From Ceratopteris richardii (taxonomy: Eukaryota; Streptophyta; Polypodiopsida; Polypodiales; Pteridaceae): a stretch of DNA of 64,000 nt. Of this stretch, positions 11,414 to 21,771 are shown in pieces; position 1 is the stretch's first letter; each line of letters starts with the position of its first letter. A model generated the notes under the pieces. It was not told where the DNA came from and ran no database searches. It saw only the letters and a program-made list of their open reading frames with translations. The stretch spans positions 131,245,138 through 131,309,137 of the forward strand of contig CM035423.1 in the NCBI GenBank assembly GCA_020310875.1. The letters run 5' to 3'. The translations under genes were made by a program, and so were the position numbers.

Positions 11414-13488
11414 GCAGTAGTTCGGTACCAAAACAAGACACTTATGTCCCTTTTTGACAATTTTCCAAAAAATCACACACCTTTTACAAAGAGAATTTGA
11501 GAAAATCCTTTAACATACATATTAAATATAATTCAAACATTAATGCAAAATTATAAAATACAATAAATCATGTTTTTGTTTCATGTAAATAGCCTCTCAA
11601 GATGCTATGGTAGTAAATAAGATGAAAATTCCCAATCAAATGTATTTTTATCAAAAGAAAAAAATTCATTATATGAAAGAAAAAACTATACACACTCCTA
11701 GAAACATAGAACACATAGTATGAACCTCAAATTCACTTAGAAAAATCCTTTCAAGTCAAATAAAATCAATTCTTTTGACTTTGTACACAAAAAACAGCAC
11801 TAGTTCTAAACATGGTTCAAACAAACTTATGAGAATCCAGAGAGGTGTACAAATGCTGACAATCAAACAAGGTATGAAGACAACAACCAAGGTATACACA
11901 TATAAATATAACTACTATGACTCTAGTCACCAAAAACAAAAAAAACTAAAACCTACATATATGAATCAAAAGAATTTATGGACATCATCCAAGGTGTACA
12001 CATTCAAATTACCAAGTAGAAAATGTGTGACATAACAAACCAAAGCTTACATATAAGAGGCTAAATAATTTATTGACATCCATCAAAATTTTCACATCTT
12101 TGGACACAACCAAGAATCTTCTATTATGGGCATCAACCAAATTCTACAGATATAGTCATGAATAGTTTGTGGACACATAAGAAAGCATGTACATCTATGG
12201 AAGAGATCCAATTTCTTCACATGAAGCAAGAAAACATCAAACAAGGTGTACACATACGTGAACTACCAATATGTGAAAATCAACCAAGTTCTTTAGATCT
12301 ATGTATACCAAAAAAAGTAGATATATGTGTGGACACCAACCAATATATCCACATACAAATATTAACATCCAATTGAAATAATGCAAAATTACAAGCATTT
12401 AGCTTGATATCCAAGAAAACAAACTAGTTCCTACAAAGAAACAAGAGTCATGTACATATAGAATCAAAAGAATATATAGTTTTAACCTATTTAGTAAAAA
12501 TATTTTTTTGATAGTTTTTATATGCACAAACACACAATCCCTTGCACATATCAACACATACTAAAAATAATAATCAAAATTCTTTGATATAATCTTTGAT
12601 ATCATAAAATGATAAGGATCATTTGAAAACATTTCATCACTTCCATCTTGGATGCCATCTTCTTTTTGTCAAATGAAATATGTATGCCAATTTTTTTCAT
12701 TCTTATCACAATCACCATTGCGGATCACATATTATTTTATGAGATTAAGAATGAAACATGGCATGAGAGCATATTTCGGAAGGTTTAATACTTAGAATAG
12801 CATTTAAATAATTATTATTTTTCATTATAATTTTGTATTCCACCTTTCGAGCTATGTTCTTTTCATGAACACATAAATATATACTTTGCCAATTTAGCAT
12901 GAAAGTCAGCACCAAATGCAACGGCTACTAGTTCAAAGCAGATGCCTTCTAACTTTGATATAAAATATGCTTTCAATTAGCATGAAGGTTATCCATTGAT
13001 AACTTTCAAGTTCTCTGCAATCTCACTTACACACAAATTATAGTGAGCCATTCTTTAAAAGTTGTGATAAATGGTAGTGATCTAGAGAAGACAAGTTTTG
13101 AGTCCATGTTTATCACTTATGGAAGTGTTCAACTGTCTCTAGAGATCCCTAGACACTTGCTTTACACTACCAAAATCCATGAATAGCTTTCCATTTCCTA
13201 AAACATTTCCAAGTTGTCAAAATTTTTTATTTTTGTTATTTTGTTAGTTATGCTAAAAGTTGAGTTTTTAATAATTCCCATTTTCTTCTTCATTTAATAA
13301 CCCATGTGAAGTTGTAAAATGTTAAAGATTATATTTTTCTCTAAAAGTAAATGATGTGGCTATCAAATCCAAGTGAATATGCCATCAAAGCCTCAAGGGT
13401 GTCATCAAGAAAAATCAACCAATTTGGTGTAAAAGCAGGACACTTAAGTGTCCGAGGACACTCAAGTGTCCTAGTACAGAACTAATGC
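11414..13488. mobile_element. 2,075-bp terminal-inverted-repeat element inside gypsy RT
   Basis: The left end GCAGTAGTTCGGTACCA and the inverted right end GCATTAGTTCTGTACTA match at 14 of 17 positions. Further in, GACACTTATGTCC on the left is echoed by GGACACTTAAGTGTCC palindromes on the right. Both ends abut a TA dinucleotide (11412-11413 and 13489-13490), compatible with a 2-bp TA target duplication. The interior is AT-rich with no transposase domain, only short unrelated open frames. Removing it brings the RT halves next to each other, to within a base or so of frame. It is probably a non-autonomous DNA transposon; the superfamily is not assigned. Confidence 0.7.
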
Positions 13489-13990
13489 TATATATGTGTT
13501 TGTCTAATGTTGCAATGAGCACATAGATCATCAACATAGACTTCAATTTTTTTACACAAGAGTTCTCTAAACACGAAACATCAACCTTTAGAAGGTAGTT
13601 GGCACATTGGTGAGCCCAAACGGCATTAGCCAAAATGTGAACATGCCCCACTCTGTGGCGAAATCCATCTTATGTTGGTCTTCTAGGGCAATGGCCACTT
13701 GATTGTAGCCAGAGAACCCATCAAGGAAGTTGTATACTTCCTTGTCTGCTAGTCTTTCTAATAGATGCTCAGTAATAGGAAGCAGATAACTATCTCTAAC
13801 AGTGGTTGCATTAACCTTCTTCAAGTTAATGCATACAAGTAACTTGCCATTCTTTTTGGGCACCACTACAATGGGGGAAACCCATTCACTGTGCTCAATT
13901 TCATAGATAAATCCAACTTCTACCAACCTATCTATCTCTTCCTTGATCTTGGTGAAATAATTGTCATTATATGTGTATGGCTTCTGCTTA
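13489..13990 (-). pseudogene. Ty3/gypsy RT, N-terminal and palm part (copy B)
   Basis: IYEIEHSEWVSPIVVVPKKN, CINLKKVN, NFLDGFSGYNQ, FWLMPFGLTNVPTTF and, after a shift near 13590, EVYVDDLCAHCNIRQTHI. The YVDD catalytic motif is present in part of the frame series at about 13530. The domain breaks off at 13489 where the inverted-repeat element was inserted and resumes at 11413. Confidence 0.85.
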
Positions 13991-13999
13991 GAGGGTTTG

Positions 14000-14895
14000 G
14001 CTTCTGAGGTAATGGGAATTGTATGTGATCATATGTCAGATTCTACACCTTTTAGGTCCTTATAACTCCATGCAAGAAAATCTATGTATTCTCTTAATAG
14101 TTCAATCAATTCCTTTTCCTCTTCTTCAATCAGATCGTGTCCTATGTACGTGCATCGAACTTCACCTTCTTCTATGGTCACAATAATTTTATTAGTTATC
14201 TCCTTGTTGTCATAGGCCACTCCCATGAGTGCTTCTCATTTAGGCATTCTGATCATGACTTTCCTATCCTCAATCTTGTACTTCTTAAAGTTTTTAGGGA
14301 CCTCAAACAAAGATTCTTCCTCTTTTGGTAGGAGTTCTCTCTTCTTTCCTTTCTCGCCTTTACTCTTGGTGGTTACTTGTGTGGTTAATCTCACATCGTT
14401 CATAAGCTCTTCTTGTTGTTGAGGGTGAGCATCTACTACGTACACGTGTTCCTCTTTTGATGCACAAAAAGGGTCCATGATTACTTGCTTGTTCAATTTT
14501 GTCCATGGTAGGCTCGCACTCTTCAATAATTGAATCACACATGATTGGTTCTATGGTGAAAATTGAAATGTCATAGTCATCTTCATCACAGTGTGGTGCC
14601 CATTGTTCTTCATTGATAGCTACATCCATTGTAGCTAGGATTTCTTCCCAACCATGAGGTTATAACTTTTCATCCGAAAATACTACAAGTGCATAGGCTG
14701 GGTCCCAAATTGATCTATAATTTTCTTTTGCATCTACTTCTCTATTTTTTTCTCGTTTCTCTTCTCCTATTGCAACTTTACACATCCATAAGTGAGTGTC
14801 TTCATGAATCCAAGAGGATCTCAATCCTATGGAATGCACTGACTCCATGTCATCTATGGCTCTATGGATGGGATTCCACTATATAGGAGGCACAT
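14000..14895 (-). pseudogene. Ty3/gypsy PR-RT linker (copy B)
   Basis: Collinear with copy A at 4.0-4.7 kb: ESVHSIGLRSSWIHEDTHLW (14660-14848), an acidic stretch ISIFTIEPIMCDSIIEE (14360-14629) and GHDLIEEEEKELIELLREY (14029-14226), which leads into RT. No catalytic domain was recognised. Repetition in two copies shows it is a real part of the polyprotein in this family. Confidence 0.6.
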
Positions 14896-15345
14896 CTCTA
14901 TGAGAGTAGTCCTTGAGATTGACTTTGGTTGTAACACCTAAGTGTTGCAGATATAAGGAATTGGTTCCCCAATCGTGCACTACCTACACCTGTCTCATGA
15001 ATGGTCTTCCCAAAATCATCTCATAGGCCTGGTTTTTGCTAAAGTCACATATGGCAAAAGTATGCTCAAACTCTACACCACAAGTAGTGAGAGTTATCCC
15101 TTCTAGGAGTCCGGGTCTCTATGTGACCATCGGCCATCTGTAATTTTATTCTTGTTGGCCTGAGTGTTGGCTTACCGCATCGCTTCCATAGGGAAGTGTT
15201 AGCAATTCCAACTCCTATGCTTGAGTCCAAAATAGCCTTGGTTGTGTAACCCTGATGAGTGATAGGGAGATAGGTGTTTCCTTCCTCTCCTTTGCTCGTA
15301 TCACCTATTTATTGAGAGGTATTTTTGGCACTATTCTATGTGATT
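14896..15345 (-). pseudogene. Ty3/gypsy retropepsin (copy B)
   Basis: In broken frames the minus strand shows KPTLRPTRIKLQMADGHIET, EHTFAICDF and EMILGRPFMRQVQVVHDWG, each with a counterpart in the intact protease at 43864-44739. The active-site region near 15215 reads DSSIGVGIANTS, so the DTG Thr-Gly pair is not conserved. Stops and shifts near 15100 and 15310 disrupt it. Confidence 0.65.
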
Positions 15346-15399
15346 CTACCTGGGAATGAGATTTAGCTACTTCTGGCACTTGATTGGCTACATGTTTCC

Positions 15400-16595
15400 A
15401 TAGTTGTGGCTTAACCTTGAGTAACTCCTCTAAAGTGAGATTGCACTCCACTTTAGTGTTCTTTACTACCTCCGTATTTCTAGGTATGTCTAATCTTCAT
15501 TTCTTACCATGATTGTGGGTGATCTCATACAGGTATACTTTGCTTCCCATGGACCTATAAAGTGAGGAAATTCTTGTAAGGAATTAGACTTGAAGTCTAA
15601 CCATTCACTTGACTGGGCATCCTTTTGTTATCCATGAATAGAAGGAATATCTTGTGGGAATTGATCATGTAGGTCATCTACAATCTCAATGGGAGGAGGA
15701 TTTTCACTTTCCTTTGCCCATTTCTCTGCTTGAATTTCTTGGATAAATTCTTGTGAGTATTGATTTACAAAAGTTGAGGTTCCTGACTCGATGGATTTGG
15801 GAACGTAAGCATTCTTGGGAGGGAGGCTTACTCTTTCACTTCTGATGTTACTCACCTGTGATGTATCTTGCTTTCTTGACTTAACTATCATCCTTTCCAA
15901 TCTTTCTAATAATATGTCAAAGTGTAACTGTGTTTTGGATAAGGTTGTGCAATTAAAAAGGTGGCTGGCCACAAGCATGGTTTAAGCCAATTCTACCATT
16001 TTTGCACAAATCTTTGTTCTTTCAATCTCTAGGTCAGCCTTGGGGTAAAATTTTTCATGTTCTGTCATGTTTGGATCTTCTTGGATTCTAGCCTGATATG
16101 CTTTAAGCATCATATCTAACTCCTCGGGAGTAGGATCCGCAAGTTTTGATCCTACTCTAGGTAGTGATGGGGTTGCATGAGGTTAATTCGTTGGTGGTGG
16201 TGATGGCCATGGTGGTGGAGTGTGAGAGTGTGTTTGAGATGCAAGTTCAATTATCTTGGATTTTGTTTCCATTATGCTTTCCTCAAGTTCACTCATCTTC
16301 TTCGACCATTGTCTCTTCATTCCTTCCTGGCTATCCTTCCAAGCTCTTGTCCTTTTCTTAGTTAGACTCGATCTCACTATCCTCAGAATTCTTTTCCTGA
16401 CCTAAGCCTTGGCTTTGCTGTAATGCTTGAGCTCTAATGACCACTTGCACTAGGGTAGTGGAAGTCACACTTCCATTGGAATCTATTACTAACCCAATAA
16501 CATTAATAGGAGCGATCTTTGGTACATTGTTTGGGTTCTTAAGACAATCCCATAAGAGATGCTCCTTCCCACAATAAAAAAAAAAATCCTTGATT
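15400..16595 (-). pseudogene. Ty3/gypsy gag, C-terminal half (copy B)
   Basis: 15628-15978 (116 residues) and 16183-16377 are open. They read FILEIQAEKWAKESENPP-like acidic gag sequence, collinear with copy A at 5.1-6.3 kb. A Lys/Arg-rich coiled stretch (KKRTRAWKDSQEGMKRQW) is visible. At 16595 the gag is interrupted by the copia fragment and resumes at 17862. Confidence 0.55.
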
Positions 16596-17290
16596 TGTTC
16601 TACCTAGATTGATCTTCCTGCAATAGAACTAAGACTAACTCCTCAAACGTTAAACCATTTGGATTGTCTTTCATCATCAATCAAAGAGTAGAAGAAAAAC
16701 TCTTATATGAATGTGGAAGACCATTTTGAACAATCTACACAAGTGAATTGTGAAGCAAGACTTCATCAACAGAAATCAACTACTCCTTCAAAATTTTGAT
16801 CTTTGTCAAAAAAACTATCCATGGAATCTCCTTCATTCATGTGCTCACTCTCCAATTGTTTTTGGAGGTAAGCAACAGGAGCCTCATTCCTTGCCTGGTA
16901 AGAAGCGGTAAGTGTATCCCAAGCATCCTTTGTTGTCTGCAAGATCGAATGTGAGGAATAATGGCATGTTTGATAGACAAGGCTATCAATGCATGTGTCT
17001 GAGCATCTCTACCATCCCAATAAAGTTGCTCTATAGTAGGTGCAGCAAGAACCGTAGCATGAAGAGGAACCTGAAGAATATCACCATCTTCAACACCATT
17101 TGTATCACCTTCAACAACTATGTTTGCAAGTGTAATAGGATGTTTTTCAACACCCTACACAATATTCCACTGTCCTTTTGCAACCAGTACATTATGAATC
17201 ATATAAGCCCATAATGGGTAATTGGTACCATCCAACTTATCCTCAACAACCAACATACAAAATACATCACTGCTATCAGCCATGGCCACT
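16596..17290 (-). pseudogene. Ty1/copia gag, family Y, 3'-truncated
   Basis: The minus strand reads DKLDGTNYPLWAYMIHN, GDILQVPLHATVLAAPTIEQ and DAQTHALIALSIKHAIIPHI. It is nearly collinear with the plus-strand gag at 42005-42993, which confirms the family. Stops include a TAG at about 17155. It ends near 16596 before the zinc knuckle, where gypsy gag begins. No pol or 3' LTR follows. Confidence 0.8.
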
Positions 17291-17613
17291 GACTAAAATA
17301 CCTTAATGCAGAAAATTGTATCTAAAAAAGTTGAACAAGACTACTATATCCAGTTCTACTAAACTTGTAGTAGACTTCGTGGCGCTTATACTAGAAAACC
17401 AAAGCTTATATATATCTGTGGCACAAAAAGATGAAATTTCCTACACAAGCACTATGATAGTGCGTTCAGAGGCCAAAACGAGCTCAAATCATGATTTTGA
17501 CACTACGAACTAAGGCAAATTGGAACTTCTATTCATCCTAAGTATGCTCACAAAATGTCGTGCAATTTTTAGACTTTGGGGTGTCCACAATGCCCTAGAT
17601 GAAGTGGCGACTT

Positions 17614-17625
17614 GCTCTGATACCA
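17614..17625 (-). other. tRNA-iMet primer-binding site (copia Y)
   Basis: TGGTATCAGAGC on the minus strand, two bases from the LTR end at 17628. It proves that the short repeat to its right is a 5' LTR. Confidence 0.9.
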
Positions 17626-17627
17626 AT

Positions 17628-17861
17628 TCTTGGAGTTTGAGGTCTGTGGAAGCATGCGAACAACACATGAAGAAGAAGAAGAAGAAGCTGGGAGCACAAC
17701 ACACAATACTAAATGTATTACCAAGAGAATGTACAAAGATAAGTGACCCCTTAGGGTTAGACATATATATAAGCCGAGGGAAAAAAACCTCCTAAAGAGG
17801 GAAAAAAGTGCCCCAGTGGTCCTAGAGTATTCACACACATCACTACCAAAATATATCGACA
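17628..17861 (-). repeat. 5' LTR of copia Y, 234 bp
   Basis: The same family as 28614-28841 and 47431-47652, with shared blocks (TTTGAGGTCTGTGGAAGC, GGAGCACAACACACAATAC, CCTCCTAAAGAGGGAAAAAA). In element orientation it starts near TGTCGATATATTTTGGTAG and ends CTCCAAGA. At 17862 gypsy gag sequence homologous to 31.33 kb resumes without a gap, so the right edge is an insertion boundary. The LTR is short for copia. Confidence 0.85.
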
Positions 17862-18235
17862 TGTATGAACCATCTTCAAATTTTACTACTAGGTGTTCTA
17901 GTCCAACAAATTGAGCTGGGTTTCTAATTTTGATAATGGATGTTCTCAAATTGTCCTCATAGATGCAAGGACCTAATTGATTGTTCTTGATATATTCGAG
18001 TTGAGTCTTTTACGGACCTTCTGGTTTTTTTCTAGGTATATCACTCTTGAGCTACCTATTGGTCTCTCCATTTTATAGGACATCTTTGAGTCACTTGTTT
18101 CTAAACTTAGAATGTATGGGTAATCACTCAATTGTTGGGCCCACGACCTAGCTGTATGATTGACACTAGCTTCAAGAGATCTGATGCTTTGTGTATCCCG
18201 TCCTAGATGTCTTCCTGATCTAAGGTTCATAAGCC
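17862..18235 (-). pseudogene. Ty3/gypsy gag N-terminal region (family T)
   Basis: An open frame from 18230 starts MNLRSGRHLGRDTQ and carries ETSDSKMSYKMERPIGSS, homologous to KTSDSEMSFNMERPTSSL at 31411-31617. It lies about 0.45 kb after the primer site, the expected location for gag. The rest of gag continues after the copia insertion at 16.6 kb. Confidence 0.6.
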
Positions 18236-18690
18236 TTGGTTGTTATCCCATTTTTCCCAAGTACAACCTCCTTGCAAAGTCCTTTCATATTATTCACTTG
18301 TTCTTTTTACCTCCCTTTTGTGTTGAAGGTCATGTCCAATACAAGGTTGTTAGGATTACTTGAGTTTTATAGATTTTGAATTTGATCACTCAATTTATGT
18401 CCTTTTACTTTAGAGTTTGTCACCAAACTATACTATTTATGCTTGCACTTGAGTATTTAGGGTTCTTGTACTTGTATCATGCCTAACATAACCTAATTAA
18501 TCAATACCACTAACCGTACTTAGCCTAGGCTAGGAATTGACTAAGGGGCTTGAGAATGCTCCAACCTCAAGTCGCTTATCCCTTTGATCACACTTGAATG
18601 CTCAAGGTACACGTTCTCAAGCTTGCAACACACTCTTGCTCTGGACGCCCTTTGATGCTCTCAATGGACCATCACATGCTCGTCCTCAAA

Positions 18691-18714
18691 GCTCGATTCT
18701 CGACAAAGGTGCCA
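18691..18714 (-). other. Decayed tRNA-Asp-like primer-binding site
   Basis: The minus strand reads TGGCACCTTTGTCGAGAATC. From memory, the plant tRNA-Asp primer site used by Athila/Tat elements is TGGCGCCGTTGCCGGGGATC. Most differences are transitions, as expected from decay of methylated sites. It is placed next to the LTR end (GTGACACCA), so the identification is reasonable but not certain. Confidence 0.55.
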
Positions 18715-18718
18715 AATT

Positions 18719-19142
18719 TGGTGTCACTCTAGCACAATGGCAAGTATCAATGTGAGGATATCCACCTCATAATTATCAATTTGGAAAGACATGAGGAGGG
18801 TATGATGACCATGAGCAAGTGAAGTGCACAAGTGAGTGGGTGAGAAGCACACAAGCATGCATACACATACACACACACACCTACACATAAGGCAAGACAA
18901 AGAGATGGAGCAATGGAATCCTTCATTCATCAAAAACAAGATTACAATCTCTTTTGTTCACTTTAATTCCCAATTTTCTAACATCAAAATTGAGGTCTCT
19001 AGCTCCTTTTATAGTTTTTTACTAGCTTTGGCCCTATCCAAACCTAGTGTCTGGCCTTGTTAAAAAATAGGTTCCTAGGCTAATTTGAAGGCTCAAACGA
19101 GCTCTAAAAAATATGAAAATTAGTACATACTTAGATCTAATA
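18719..19142 (-). repeat. 5' LTR of family T, ~424 bp
   Basis: In element orientation it runs from about TATTAGATCTAAG (19142) to GTGACACCA (18719). It matches 1-305 and 54680-55072, including the TATA-like ACTATAAAAGGAGCTAG block and a TG-repeat tail. Upstream of 19142 similarity to the other copies, which carry a polypurine tract there, ends. That is what a 5' LTR bordered by flanking DNA should show. Confidence 0.75.
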
Positions 19143-20300
19143 CTCCAGAAGATTTTAGTATCGAATAGCATGAAGAATAAGAATCTTACTAAGCTAAAGG
19201 ATATGGTAGCTACGACCCCAAACATAGCAGTTCATCTCATAATATGTATGTGGTGCTTTGCTTTTCTAGCACAAGATTGATTTACTCAGCTACATAAGCA
19301 AGTTTGGTTTATTTTATACCTAGCAAAGACCAGTAACATGACCATCAATCTCCTAATTTGGATCATCGACCAAATCCATGCCACCAACCAGAGATGGCCT
19401 TGTAAGGCGATATTGAATGGTTTCTACACTCTTACACGTATTATTTATCGATGCCTTGCTTATGATATTCCTATTCAGAGGGCCTTATCCTAGAATAGAG
19501 TCCAAGATTTTAAGAGCACAAAAGCATCAGTACCTCCATCTAGGAGAATGAGAGGATCGATTCCCTATGCCCAACTAAGAGGAGCTACCTTGATGCCAGA
19601 TATCTCACTTATGAGGAGCTACCTTGATGCTAGATATCACACTTAAGTTACTAAAAAGATTCAAGGATGGAACTCAACACATGGTCCGGACGCTACCCAC
19701 AGATTTAGAGTTTCTGGGAACAATTGGTCTCGAGGAATTAGGCAATGTAGGCTTTGAACAACTCCTCATAGATGTGGATCTAGATTTCGAAGAAGAAGAA
19801 GAAGAAGAAGAAGAAGAAGAAGAAGAAGAAGAAGAAGAAGAAGAAGCAGGTGGCGAACAACAATACCAATGAGAAGAAGGGCAACATGAAGAATTACAAT
19901 AGGACAAGAACAAGAAGACGAAGAAGATGATGAAGGGGAAGAAGATGAAGAAGAGGAAGGCACACCTACTTGCACTGCATAGCTTCAAAGGTTATATGAC
20001 ATGATAATGAGTGTACAAGAAAAAGGCCAACTCTCGTTCCACACCAGTGAGTTATTGAGAAATCAGATCTTGAAGGAAGAAGGTGTTGATCTGCAATTCA
20101 TTTAATCCCTCCACCTACTAGTAGAGACATGTGGAAATCATCAAAGCCATCCATACTATGATGCAAAGATCCCAACCTCAATATGACCAAAGATGAATCA
20201 AAACCAAGCCAAGACCAAGAAAGAACATTCACATACATGTCTCACAATTTGAGGTTGTCACTACTTAAGAAGCAACATCAACAGTGACCATTGATCTTAC
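19143..20300 (+). other. Unidentified flank with acidic low-complexity frame
   Basis: An 82-codon frame (19624-19872) starts MMLDITLKLLKRFKDGTQ and ends in a poly-Glu run coded by the GAA repeat. Upstream a broken frame (about 19340-19600) reads coherently (AILNGFYTLTRIIYRCLAYD), suggesting decayed coding sequence. No family was recognised. It lies just outside the family T 5' LTR, so it is older flanking DNA, possibly another retroelement's gag. Confidence 0.3.
19788..19846 (+). repeat. (GAA)n trinucleotide repeat
   Basis: About 19 uninterrupted GAA units, coding Glu in the frame from 19624. GAA/GAAGAT-rich sequence continues less regularly to 19965. Confidence 0.95.
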
Positions 20301-21100
20301 AATAGAAATTATTGTCCAAACCTTGTCTATTTCACCTCCACACCCTCCATCCCCACCCATAACCCAAGAAGCACAAACTACAACCATGGTCGTCGGAACC
20401 ACCCAGTAGAGGAGCCAATTGTCCATACACCATCACATTCACCATGGCATACTGCAGTAACCATGGGAACCATTGAAGTAATAACCTCTACACCTTCCTT
20501 TAGTTTCCATGCCCCTATTTCCCATGGAAAATTGTTCTCCTCTATTAATATCCTTTGTATACTACTTCCTCAGACCCACTAGAACCTGCCCTAGGCCACC
20601 CACTAAAGCACCTTGCCCAAGGTTACCTAGCCCCAACTACTACCCTCTTAGGAATCCGTGCAGCACAACCCTACCCAATCACTTCCATCTCAACCACCTA
20701 TTCCTCCATATCTCAATCTTGACCACCTTCAACCACTCTGCCACCATCATGGGCTGCCTTCCTTGAAGCTATCCTCGGCATGCCAGCTCCATCTTCTTCA
20801 AGGGGTCCTAATACATTGTAACATCTTCATTATTCATGAGCATGACGAGCACTACACCCACCATACCAATATTCATGGTAGCCCCATCACACACAATCAT
20901 GTCCAATTCCATGGACATATCACCACACATTGTACCTCCCCCACCCCTCACATTACCACCATCTCTCATTCCCCCACCACCAACATCATTGGTTCTCATA
21001 ACTCCAACATGCACAACATTCACTACTCCCCTCCCCATTCCCCATTCCCATTTATTTCTAATTGTACAAACTAAATCTATAAATGTAAATAATGCGTTCA
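20301..21100 (+). other. C-rich, strand-asymmetric His/Pro/Thr-rich region
   Basis: The plus strand is strongly C-rich and G-poor. A 138-codon frame (20658-21074) codes mainly His, Pro, Ser, Thr and Asn and overlaps other open frames, the mark of low complexity rather than selection. It ends where copia RNase H sequence starts at about 21.2 kb, so it may be a decayed or unusual 3' pol linker, or an unrelated sequence. Confidence 0.3.
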
Positions 21101-21219
21101 ACACCAGGCTTCAGTGTGCAAGTCAACTACAACAATAGTATCAACACTTGGAAAAAAAATGAAGCATTGACTCACTGCAAAATCCACCGGACTACAAGAA
21201 AAGGTGACCAGACTAGAAA

Positions 21220-21549
21220 CGAGCAACAGAATCTTACACAAGCAATAGGGTTGACCATAGCAACTCAAGAAGTTATTTGGATAAAGGAGTTATATGCACA
21301 ATTGGGACTTATGAGCTCCAAACCTCACATATTTGGAGACTACATAACCTCTATGTACTTATCAACAATCTTGTATACAATGCAAGAACCAAATATATAG
21401 AGGTTCATTATCATTTTGTTAGAGAAAATCTTCTGGCAAAAGGATTTGACATCTCATTTGTACCAATAGAGAAGCAAATGACAGATATGATGACTAAAGA
21501 TCTTCTTGGAGTTAATATCTATAGATTCAGAGCAATTGCAGAGATTTAG
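21220..21549 (+). pseudogene. Ty1/copia RNase H C-terminal end (family 1)
   Basis: In two frames: ATQEVIWIKELYAQLGLMSS (about 21255-21315), then TKYIEVHYHFVRENL and SFVPIEKQMTDMMTKDLL (21390-21510), the standard end of copia RNase H just before the polypurine tract. One frameshift lies near 21330-21370. It is the 3' coding end of a plus-strand copia element whose LTR follows. Confidence 0.85.
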
Positions 21550-21771
21550 ATCATCATTGTTTGAAGACTCAAGCATTCTTTAGCTTGAGGGGGAACATTT
21601 AGAACACCAAGCTCTTATCATTCTTGAGAGAAGGATGTGTTTCAAAACAAGTTCATTCCTAGATCATCATTGTTTGAAGAATCAAGTATGCTTTAGCTTA
21701 AAGGGAGAATTTAGAACACCAAGCTCTTATCATTCTTGAGAGAGGGATGTGTTTCAAAACAAGTTCATTCC
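21547..21771 (+). repeat. 113-bp tandem duplication across PPT and LTR start
   Basis: TAGATCATCATTGTTTGAAG begins at 21547 and again at 21660, and a third start TAGAT follows at 21772. Each unit contains the polypurine tract (GCTTGAGGGGGAA, then GCTTAAAGGGAGAA), the LTR head TTTAGAACACCAAGCTC and about 65 bp of LTR. The units differ at several positions. The homologous LTR at 2667-3671 has only one copy. Confidence 0.9.

Larger units (their letters stand above)
1..19142 (-). mobile_element. Nested composite: family T Ty3/gypsy element with inserts
   Basis: A 5' LTR and tRNA-Asp-like primer site at 18691-19142, a 3' LTR with polypurine tract at 1-335, and minus-strand gag, PR, RT, RNase H and integrase domains in the expected order from 18.2 down to 9.07 kb suggest one element. 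Inside it are a copia fragment (16596-17861), a terminal-inverted-repeat element (11414-13488), and further gypsy and copia pieces (0.48-8.3 kb). The span is an inference. It could instead be two family T elements placed side by side, because gag, PR and RT of a related element recur at 3.7-7.3 kb. The interior is riddled with stops and frameshifts. Confidence 0.5.

Noticed and set aside
20658..21074. 138-codon His/Pro-rich frame as a secreted or structural protein
   Set aside because: Composition follows the C-rich base bias and three overlapping frames are open together; no signal peptide or domain.
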